Shown here in pieces: positions 5,901 through 10,277 of a DNA stretch of 10,277 nt; position 1 is the stretch's first letter; each line of letters begins with the position of its first letter. The notes beneath the pieces are model-generated. The model was given only the letters and a program-made list of their open reading frames with translations. It had not been told where the DNA came from and ran no database searches. The stretch comes from Candidatus Dadabacteria bacterium (GTDB taxonomy: Bacteria > J088). Made by a program: the position numbers and the translations under genes. The DNA is taken from the NCBI GenBank assembly GCA_003695505.1, contig RFIY01000075.1, positions 1 to 10,277 on the forward strand. Direction: 5' to 3'.

Positions 5901-8267
5901 ATCGGTCTCCACGGCACTCCACGCAACGGTCGTCGACAACCCGTTGGGACCGCCGAGATAAAGCCAGGCCGCCCCTTCGTCAATCTGCCCATTGTCATAG
6001 TCGGCTACCCCGACAAGAACGTCGGCGTAGCCATCGCCGTTGACATCACCGGCGCCGGCAACGGACCAGCCGACGTGTGCCCCGGCCTGATTCGTGGTCA
6101 CTTTCCAGTCTGGTATCGGCGGCGGCCCCGTCGCGGCGCCAAAGTAGACATACGTCCGGCCCGCCGAAGTGCCAGGTGAATCGTACCCGATCGCACCGAC
6201 GAGCACGTCGGCAAAGCCGTCGCCGTTGACATCTCCGGCGCCGGCGACCGCGAAACCAAACTGATCGCCCGCCACTTCGCCCTCGCGGATAGCCGGCGCC
6301 GCGGAGGAAAGCCCTGTCGCAGAGCCGGAGTAGACGTACGTTCGTCCCGCATTGTGCTGAGTTGCCCCGACGATCACGTCAGCGTAGCCATCGCCATCGA
6401 CATCTCCCGCACCCGCAACCGCGAAACCAAACTGATCGCCCGCCACCTCGCCGTCGCGAATAGCCGGCGCCGCGGACGAGAGCCCCGTCGTGGAGCCAAA
6501 ATAGGTGTACATGCGTCCCGCGTTCTGGAGCGGCGCTCCAACGACCACATCTGCGTAGCCATCGCCGTCGACATCCCCCGCACCCGCGATGGCGGAACCA
6601 AACTGATCGCCTGCCGCCTCGCCGTCGCGGGTATCGGGCGCCGCAGATGCGACTCCTGTCGTGGAACCGAAGTAGACGTATAGCCGACCCGCATCATTGC
6701 CGCCTGTGTCCTGGAATGGCGCGCCAATGATCACATCGGCATAGCCGTCACCGTCAACATCTCCCGCACCCGCAACCGCGAAACCAAACTGATCGCCCGC
6801 CACCTCGCCGTCGCGGGTGTCCGGAGGCGTGGGCGAGAGCCCCGCTGGGGAACCGAAATAGACGTACATCCGCCCCGCGTCATTGCCACCCGAGTCCTGG
6901 AATGGCGCGCCAACGATCACATCGGCATAGCCATCGCCGTCGAGATCCCCTGCACCCGCGATGGCGGAACCAAACTGATCGCCCGCCGCCTCACCGTCGC
7001 GAATATTCGGAGGCGTCGACGCCAGTCCTGTCGCAGATCCGAAGTAGACGTATACCCGGCCCGCGTTATTGCCACCCGTATCGTGTAATGGCGCACCAAT
7101 GATCACGTCGGCGTAACCATCGCCATTGACATCTCCCGCACCGGCCACCGACCTGCCGAAATTGTCGATCGCCCCTTCGCCGTCGCGGATATCCGGCGCG
7201 GTCAACGACAGGCCCGTTGCGGAGCCGTAGTACACATATGCCCGGCCGGCAGCAGAGTTACCCGTATCGTGGTTCTGCGCCCCGACGATGACGTCAGCGT
7301 AGCCGTCGCCATTGACATCTCCCGCACCCGCAACCGAAACTCCAAACAGGTCGAACGCTGCCTCGCCGTCGCGGATATCCGGCAATGTGGTCAACAGGGG
7401 GTCGATCGTGATCGGATAAACTGCATCCTGGTCGTTGAATGCGATCGTGATCTGGTCCGGTTTCGCCTCCATTGCGGCGTCGAGTCGGCGGCCCGCCGCA
7501 TCGTAAACCCGTAGCTTGCCATAGCGCAGCGTCTCGTCCCCCGGGCGACCTGGTTGCCGGAAGACGATCCGGTCGTGTTCCTGAGCCGCAACGAGGCCGG
7601 CGATCGCAACGGTGAGCCGCAGTTCTCCGTCGCCTGCCGGACGGGCAGCCAGTGTCCAGCCTTGCTCGACGCCGTCGGGACGATTACGGTACCATTCGGT
7701 CAGGTTGCCACGATCATACTCGACACGATTGCCACGGACCTCTGGTGTCGCATCGTGTAAAGCGGACGCCGTCCCGACGGAAGCGCCAACCCGGCGTATC
7801 CCGGTTGTTCGCATACTCAACAGCCAGGAGATCGTGGAGATGCGAGGAACGACAGCGATCCGGTCGGCCAGATAGTAGGTCCGCAGACCCTGGTAGCGGT
7901 TCGGAGATTGCAGGATCCGGTCATCATCACCCATTGCCGCCAGCACCTCCGTTGCGCCCGGGATGTCTGCTGTTGCGGCTGCGCGCAACGACGCCGGATC
8001 GGCGGGTACGGCTTCGTATTCACGGCGTGCGAGGTCGCGTTGTACGGCGGCCCACCAGTCGGCGTCGAGAGCCTCGACGCTTGCGCTCTCCAGCTTGGCG
8101 TCCGTGGCGCCTGCTACGAAACGATCAATGTGCGTCGACATCGGATCGGCGCCGTTTCCGACGAGGCGAGATGCTAAGAGCACCGCAATGACAAGAACAG
8201 TGCATATCAATGCCGACCTGCCCTTGCTTGAGCTGAGGCGGCGACAAGGTTGGTTGGAAGGAAACAA
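2988..8267 (-). CDS. Giant secreted FG-GAP (integrin-alpha-like) repeat protein with TSP3 calcium repeats and C-terminal GGC sorting tail
   Basis: The protein has 1,759 residues from the TTG at 8265-8267. That start is preferred because AGAGGAG (plus-strand ctcct core, 8274-8278) lies 6 nt before it and a signal peptide follows directly (residues about 15-40, hydrophobic core ALICTVLVIAVLLA). Other in-frame starts are GTG at 8378 and ATG at 8312, neither with a visible ribosome-binding site. Residues 41-296 form an N-terminal region with NRVEYDRGNLTEWY and YPITIDPL, typical of bacterial FG-GAP proteins. Residues 297-1145 hold 14 FG-GAP blades with D-x-(N/D)-x-D-G calcium loops. Residues 1279-1565 hold about three Ig/cadherin-like modules; 1565-1680 hold thrombospondin-type-3 repeats; 1681-1722 are a Ser/Gly/Asp-rich linker. 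The tail has GGGGCSVAP, a hydrophobic helix and RRRR. The role is probably a surface or secreted adhesion or binding protein that is calcium dependent. It lies upstream of the lipoprotein gene on the same strand. Confidence 0.93.
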   Translation of the reverse strand: MFPSNQPCRRLSSSKGRSALICTVLVIAVLLASRLVGNGADPMSTHIDRFVAGATDAKLESASVEALDADWWAAVQRDLARREYEAVPADPASLRAAATADIPGATEVLAAMGDDDRILQSPNRYQGLRTYYLADRIAVVPRISTISWLLSMRTTGIRRVGASVGTASALHDATPEVRGNRVEYDRGNLTEWYRNRPDGVEQGWTLAARPAGDGELRLTVAIAGLVAAQEHDRIVFRQPGRPGDETLRYGKLRVYDAAGRRLDAAMEAKPDQITIAFNDQDAVYPITIDPLLTTLPDIRDGEAAFDLFGVSVAGAGDVNGDGYADVIVGAQNHDTGNSAAGRAYVYYGSATGLSLTAPDIRDGEGAIDNFGRSVAGAGDVNGDGYADVIIGAPLHDTGGNNAGRVYVYFGSATGLASTPPNIRDGEAAGDQFGSAIAGAGDLDGDGYADVIVGAPFQDSGGNDAGRMYVYFGSPAGLSPTPPDTRDGEVAGDQFGFAVAGAGDVDGDGYADVIIGAPFQDTGGNDAGRLYVYFGSTTGVASAAPDTRDGEAAGDQFGSAIAGAGDVDGDGYADVVVGAPLQNAGRMYTYFGSTTGLSSAAPAIRDGEVAGDQFGFAVAGAGDVDGDGYADVIVGATQHNAGRTYVYSGSATGLSSAAPAIREGEVAGDQFGFAVAGAGDVNGDGFADVLVGAIGYDSPGTSAGRTYVYFGAATGPPPIPDWKVTTNQAGAHVGWSVAGAGDVNGDGYADVLVGVADYDNGQIDEGAAWLYLGGPNGLSTTVAWSAVETDQPSAQLGFSVAGIGDVNRDGYGDVAISARNFDNSNGGNAGRVYVYAGSATGLLGAPLSIIDGDLAGAFFGTAVAGAGDVNGDGYDDFVVGANSYDAPELDEGRVFVYAGSSSGPQSTPLTFFELNQIGAQLGYSVAGAGDVDGDGYDDIVVGAPVYNASGNNAQGRIIVYPGSASGPVATRMWAANGLIAGAQLGWSVAGAGDVNGDGYADIVAGAAFYDPPGLADAGRFAVYLGSATGMITSPVTVIDGDKANAQLGYSVAGAGDVDGDGYDDILVGARLYANPTAAEGRAYLYAGSATGLRTSPVWFVESNSLDARWGNAVAGSGDINGDGYPDLLVGASNFWGGAAGSGRAMVYYTNEGRARPGLARQWMLSGTKALSPGAVTFAGRFVATVSAATVVGRTPTAVAIEVKPATVPFDGRGMTVTEITFSDSTTAARLYSSIVTLPAQGSYHWRARLLDEPAAQHGAGNWGRWLRPNHQAWQTADVRFRNTPPAIVAAAIDTIPEGDPAAAYAVVVTVADPENEMLTVDIDCNGNGTYGELGEPTSSATPGTYQLACGDVNAGATGGPGQLTAVARVRDSIDQSVTATVGVTVVNVPPAITSVSNAGPIAEGAGTVTITVAANDPVDTLSYDYDCDGDGGFEVVGQGNRYDCPYNGQNGPGAFAVVVRVNDDTVSVTSPTSVAVDNVAPTLNSVQINGGPYSAISTIPCSVNANDPIDALIINYDWQINGTAMGVNQQSYSGNLTPGDKIRCLASVADADGGSAGPITSNEITLLTDRDGDGLPDMYEIANGLDPDDSADATKDPDSDGLTNTQEQAAGTNPQKADSDGDGLPDGYEVSHGLDPTLAADAALDTDNDGLTNLQEFTANTDPQKADTDGDGASDGDEVAAGSDPLDSSSLPAATSGDDAADTAGGGSEGATSGTDVADGAINAGGGGCSVAPAGAGSFDMAFVLFALIGFTQFRRRRHD
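3075..3585 (-). other. TSP3 calcium repeats, linker and C-terminal sorting signal of the FG-GAP protein
   Basis: From the N-terminal side this segment encodes alternating D-x-D-x-D-G-L loops (DRDGDGLPD, DPDSDGLTN, DSDGDGLPD, DTDNDGLTN, DTDGDGASD), each followed by an E-x-x-x-G-x-(D/N)P element, then a low-complexity Ser/Ala/Gly/Asp stretch leading to GGGGC. Such a calcium-rigidified stalk commonly precedes a cell-surface anchoring tail. The tail itself continues to 2991 with one membrane helix and RRRRHD. It resembles the JDVT-CTERM, MYXO-CTERM and GlyGly-CTERM classes of processed tails; the exact class is uncertain. Confidence 0.75.
4835..7380 (-). repeat. Fourteen tandem FG-GAP coding repeats (two sets of seven)
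   Basis: Each unit encodes a blade with consensus FGxxVAGAGDVNGDGYADVI. Blades 1-7 (about 7380-6120) are close copies with the linker (I/T)RDGE(A/V)AGDQFG and spacings of about 59-62 codons. Blades 8-14 (about 6110-4835) are more diverged and about 60-66 codons long. Identical DNA tracts mark recent copying: 59 nt at 6400-6458 and 6757-6815, and 32 nt at 6580-6611 and 6952-6983. Blades 3 and 5 share one variant (SAIAG) and blades 4 and 6 another (FAVAG), as expected if a two-blade unit was duplicated. Confidence 0.85.
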
Positions 8268-8572
8268 CTTGATCTCCTCTGCCAGGGGTCCAGTTCGTGG
8301 CATGGCAACCATCGGGATCTGCGAGGAGATGCGTACCTTGAGCAAGGTCAGAAATCCATGGATCTCAATGGTATACACCAGCGATCAGTACGAAAGCGTA
8401 TCGCAGATTCGGGTGAAAATCAACATGTTTTCTTTTTCTGTTTTGAATGTCAGGCAAACGTTTGATTCTGGACCGATTGATTGACCATTCCGACCGTGTC
8501 CTTAAGTTAGAATGGATCCGCCGTATGCGCTTGCAGGTTACACGCGGGCACGGAACATTGGAAGTCCGGACT
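8268..8572. promoter_or_regulatory. Divergent intergenic region between FG-GAP and permease genes
   Basis: These 305 bp must hold the promoters of both divergent genes. The part at about 8411-8515 is much richer in A and T than its surroundings. On the minus strand TTGATT (8418-8423) and TACGCT (8395-8400), 17 nt apart, form a weak sigma-70-like candidate; transcription from it would begin near 8388, which disfavours the GTG start at 8378. On the plus strand TTGACC (8481-8486) and TAGAAT (8508-8513) look like -35 and -10 boxes, but the 21-nt spacing is too long. No tRNA, small RNA or repeat is evident here. Confidence 0.4.
8274..8278 (-). promoter_or_regulatory. Shine-Dalgarno pointing to a TTG start for the FG-GAP gene
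   Basis: The reverse strand reads AGAGGAGATCAAG and then TTG, placing the AGGAG core 6 nt from a TTG that begins a compact signal peptide. The upstream GTG (8376-8378) and ATG (8310-8312) have no comparable site, and using them would add 37 or 15 non-hydrophobic residues ahead of the signal sequence. Confidence 0.6.
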
Positions 8573-9871
8573 ATGATGCGACACGAGCCGAGACGTAACA
8601 TCGATGAGAAACTGGGGCTGTTCGAATTGATTGCGATCGCGGTCGGCGGCATGATCGGCGGCGGTATCTTTTCCGTACTCGGGCTGGCCGTCGCGCTGGC
8701 TGGCAACGGCGCGCCGCTGTCGTTTTTGCTTGCCGGCACCATCGCCGGCCTCGCCGCCTATTCATACTGGCGTCTGTGTCTCGTCTTTCCGGACGACGGT
8801 GCGAGCTACACCTATCTGTTGCGGGCGTTTCCAGAGCGTCCGTCGATTGCGGCTGTCGAAGGATGGGTTGTCATCGCCGGATACATTGGCACGTTGGCGC
8901 TCTATGCGTTCACATTTGGCGCCTACGCGGCCGATCTGCTGTCGTTGCCGCAGGGCGAGGGCGGACGTGGCGTGTTGTCGATTTCTGTACTCCTGTTTTT
9001 TCTGCTCGTCAATCTGCGCGGTGTCCGCACCAGTGGTCGCTCGGAGGATCTGATCGTCTATGCGAAGCTGCTGATCCTGGCCGCGTTTGCCGTCATCGGC
9101 TTCACGCACCTGGAGCCGCAGCGCTTCACGCCGCTGTTCGATCACGGTATTACTGGTGTACTCAACGGCGGGGCATTGATTTTCGTCGCCTTCGAGGGCT
9201 TTCAGTTGATGACCAATGCGGTGCAGGAGACCGAAAAACCCGAACGCAATATTCCATGTGCGATGGCGACATCGGTCGTGGTCGTCACCCTGGTCTATCT
9301 GGGCCTCTGCATCGTTGCAATTGGCGTATTACCGCGAGAGACCCTGCTGGCTGCCGAAGAATATGCGCTTGCTGAAGTCGCTCGACCCGTGATGGGCCAG
9401 TCTGGTCGTGTCCTCGTCGCACTGGCCGCACTGCTGGCCACATCGTCGGCAATCAATGCGACATTGTTCGGTGCGTCGCGGATGATGGCGATCATGGCTG
9501 TAGAAAAGATGATGCCCGCCGTGTTCGCGCGACGATCCGCCCGCCAGGTGCCAGCAATGGCACTTGTCGCGCTTGTCGGAGCCAGCGGCGTGCTGACGTT
9601 CACTGGTGGGCTTGACGTGATTGCGTCGTTTTCGTCATTGACGTTTCTGCTGGTCAGCGCCGGGGTCGGCATTGCCAACTATCGCCTGCGCCAACAGACG
9701 AAAGCGAGGGGAGAGATTGTGTTGTTGTCGCTAATCCTTGTTGCGGCGACAATCGGCGCGTTGGTCGGCTACATGGCGATTCATTCTCGAAATATGCTCT
9801 ACGGCGTGATCGTGCTGTATGCCATCACGATCACGGGGGCCGTCGTCTGGAACCGCCGAATGCTGGTCTGA
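8573..9871 (+). CDS. APC-superfamily amino-acid permease
   Basis: This is a 432-residue polytopic inner-membrane protein of the amino acid-polyamine-organocation family, which imports or exchanges amino acids or amines using the proton or substrate gradient. The open frame reaches back to 8447, but ATG at 8573 has GGAAG (8560-8564) 8 nt upstream and fits the family's N-terminus. The next codon is also ATG. Hallmarks are the glycine-rich unwound segment of TM1, GGMIGGGIFSVLG (residues 25-37), the TM6 motif FVAFEGFQ (204-211) and the loop EKPERNIP (221-228). About 12 hydrophobic helices can be counted between residues 16 and 425, which is the usual number; the length is on the short side of the family's 430-500 range. 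The substrate cannot be told from sequence. It is a single gene divergent from the surface-protein block. Confidence 0.94.
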   Translation: MMRHEPRRNIDEKLGLFELIAIAVGGMIGGGIFSVLGLAVALAGNGAPLSFLLAGTIAGLAAYSYWRLCLVFPDDGASYTYLLRAFPERPSIAAVEGWVVIAGYIGTLALYAFTFGAYAADLLSLPQGEGGRGVLSISVLLFFLLVNLRGVRTSGRSEDLIVYAKLLILAAFAVIGFTHLEPQRFTPLFDHGITGVLNGGALIFVAFEGFQLMTNAVQETEKPERNIPCAMATSVVVVTLVYLGLCIVAIGVLPRETLLAAEEYALAEVARPVMGQSGRVLVALAALLATSSAINATLFGASRMMAIMAVEKMMPAVFARRSARQVPAMALVALVGASGVLTFTGGLDVIASFSSLTFLLVSAGVGIANYRLRQQTKARGEIVLLSLILVAATIGALVGYMAIHSRNMLYGVIVLYAITITGAVVWNRRMLV

Positions 9872-9880
9872 CGGTGGGAG

Positions 9881-9909
9881 TTGCACGCTCTTCGCGCTTT
9901 GGGCACAAT
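9881..9909 (+). promoter_or_regulatory. Candidate sigma-70 promoter for tRNA-Gly
   Basis: TTGCAC (9881-9886) and CACAAT (9904-9909) are separated by exactly 17 nt. Transcription would begin near 9916, about 48 nt before the mature tRNA. The -10 box matches the consensus at 4 of 6 positions. It starts 10 nt after the permease stop codon, so read-through from the permease gene is also possible. Confidence 0.45.
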
Positions 9910-9935
9910 AGACAATCTCAGGTCGGGCGACGCAC

Positions 9936-9953
9936 GCCGTTGCTCGGCTTTTT
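9936..9953 (+). terminator. Weak hairpin plus T-run between permease and tRNA
   Basis: GCCG (9936-9939) and CGGC (9945-9948) form a 4-bp stem with a 5-nt loop, followed directly by TTTTT (9949-9953). It could weakly stop permease transcripts. However, it lies downstream of the candidate tRNA promoter, so it cannot be efficient if that promoter is the real one. Confidence 0.25.
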
Positions 9954-9964
9954 GACAGATTGTC

Positions 9965-10037
9965 GCGGGAATAGCTCAGATGGTAGAGCATCTGCTTGCC
10001 ATGCAGAAGGTCGCGGGTTCGAATCCCGTTTCCCGCT
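9965..10037 (+). tRNA. tRNA-Gly (anticodon GCC)
   Basis: A complete 73-nt cloverleaf is present. The acceptor GCGGGAA (9965-9971) pairs with TTCCCGC (10030-10036), and the D stem is GCTC/GAGC. The anticodon stem TCTGC/GCAGA closes the loop TTGCCAT, with GCC at 9998-10000. The T stem is GCGGG/CCCGT with one G-T pair and the loop TTCGAAT. The discriminator base is T at 10037. The following bases are CAG, so the CCA end is not encoded and must be added after transcription. It reads GGC and GGT (wobble) glycine codons. Confidence 0.97.
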
Positions 10038-10046
10038 CAGAAGAGG

Positions 10047-10099
10047 AAGCTCCGGAAGCAGCGTGACGACGCGGCAAGATTCCGGGGCTTTCGTTTTTT
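10047..10099 (+). terminator. Rho-independent terminator of the tRNA-Gly transcript
   Basis: AAGCTCCGGAA (10047-10057) pairs with TTCCGGGGCTT (10080-10090) through 11 bp including one G-T pair. A small inner GCGT/ACGC stem lies within the loop, and TTTTTT follows at 10094-10099. It begins 10 nt after the tRNA, a normal distance for a monocistronic tRNA unit. Confidence 0.8.
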
Positions 10100-10100
10100 C

Positions 10101-10117
10101 GGAAACGGGATTCGAAC
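10101..10117 (-). repeat. Inverted 17-nt copy of the tRNA-Gly 3' end
   Basis: GGAAACGGGATTCGAAC is the exact reverse complement of tRNA bases 10017-10033, covering part of the T arm and most of the 3' acceptor strand. It lies just past the terminator T-run. Its first 12 bases also pair with 10128-10139, giving a 12-bp hairpin with a 15-nt loop. Confidence 0.8.
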
Positions 10118-10127
10118 AATAAGAAAC

Positions 10128-10142
10128 AATCCCGTTTCCCGC
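10128..10142 (+). repeat. Direct 15-nt copy of the tRNA-Gly 3' end
   Basis: AATCCCGTTTCCCGC repeats tRNA bases 10022-10036 exactly, ending at the last base pair of the acceptor stem. Duplicated tRNA 3' ends are the classic footprint of tyrosine-recombinase integration, where attB lies in the tRNA gene. The copies are only 106 bp apart and no integrase is visible, so this may be a scar or the edge of something beyond the window. Confidence 0.55.
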
Positions 10143-10178
10143 GATCGCGCGGGCTGGATGCTGCACCGGCAAACCAAC

Positions 10179-10277
10179 GTCGTCAGGGACGTGCGCCGTG
10201 TGGTGTTTTCTGCGAGTCGCAGAGCGGGGTTTCTGTGGCGAAGCAGGAAGCGCCGCACGGGGTGCGTCCCTGGCGAC
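10179..10277 (+). other. Long near-perfect hairpin at the right window edge (structured RNA or ssDNA element)
   Basis: Bases 10179-10213 pair antiparallel with 10243-10277. Of 35 positions, 27 are Watson-Crick, 7 are G-T (10183, 10192, 10193, 10201, 10204, 10206, 10209 on the left arm) and one is a mismatch (10195 with 10261). The apical part has TCGC (10217-10220) facing GCGA (10238-10241) and AGA (10221-10223) facing TCT (10232-10234). The stem reaches the last base of the window and may continue. Any minus-strand copy would turn the seven G-T pairs into A-C mismatches, so the plus strand is likely the functional one. No coding frame is convincing here. Confidence 0.65.

Noticed and set aside
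4835-7380. CRISPR-like regular repeats
   Set aside because: The repeats are spaced by about 180 bp, are in frame and encode FG-GAP blades; the spacers are not unique sequence.
8447-8572. N-terminal 42-codon extension of the permease
   Set aside because: The extra residues are basic and non-conserved in type; ATG at 8573 has GGAAG at 8-nt spacing and fits the usual short cytoplasmic N-terminus of APC permeases.
9952-9957. Perfect TTGACA -35 box next to the tRNA
   Set aside because: It lies only 8 bp before the mature tRNA, so its -10 box would fall inside the tRNA, and no TATAAT-like sequence occurs there.
10101-10142. Second intrinsic terminator formed by the tRNA-end copies
   Set aside because: The 12-bp stem has no T-run after it on the plus strand and an A-run on the minus strand, so it does not fit a Rho-independent terminator.
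10179-10277. Integron attC site
   Set aside because: The GTTRRRY/RYYYAAC core sites are not visible at the ends, the stem is far more complete than in attC, and no cassette gene or integron integrase is seen.

Overview
The window looks like a GC-rich proteobacterial chromosome. It holds four protein genes and one tRNA gene, with a short structured region at the right edge. Three features point to a Gram-negative surface-protein lineage of gamma- or deltaproteobacterial (myxobacterial-like) type: a lipoprotein with a myxobacterial-style Cys-rich module, a very large FG-GAP repeat protein ending in a Gly-Gly-Cys sorting tail, and an alkylglycerol-monooxygenase-like membrane hydroxylase. The tRNA gene does not encode its CCA end, which argues against an Enterobacterales-type genome. 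The exact taxon cannot be read from the sequence.

Layout. Bases 1-1194 (minus strand) carry the first 398 codons of an integral-membrane fatty-acid hydroxylase/sterol-desaturase superfamily protein, cut by the left edge. Bases 1313-2863 (minus) encode a secreted lipoprotein with a formylglycine-generating-enzyme (FGE/SUMF1) fold at its C-terminus that lacks the catalytic cysteine pair. Bases 2988-8267 (minus; up to 8378 if a more upstream start is used) encode a protein of about 1,760 residues. It has 14 FG-GAP blades, read here as two seven-bladed propellers, followed by Ig/cadherin-like modules, thrombospondin-type-3 calcium repeats and a C-terminal sorting signal. These three genes run in the same direction with gaps of 124 and 118 bp and may be co-transcribed. 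No canonical terminator separates them, but a perfect 10-bp inverted repeat sits directly behind the FG-GAP stop codon.

A roughly 300-bp divergent intergenic region separates this block from a plus-strand APC-family amino-acid permease (8573-9871). A plausible promoter, tRNA-Gly(GCC) and a good intrinsic terminator follow.

The last 180 bp are the least ordinary part. They hold an inverted and a direct partial copy of the tRNA 3' end. At the window edge there is a 99-nt near-perfect hairpin whose imperfections are almost all G-T pairs, suggesting that the plus-strand single strand (RNA or ssDNA) is what is conserved.

How the genes work together is inference. The FG-GAP protein and the FGE-like lipoprotein are probably both calcium-rich envelope or surface proteins. 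The hydroxylase probably modifies a membrane lipid or sterol. The permease and tRNA look unrelated to them.
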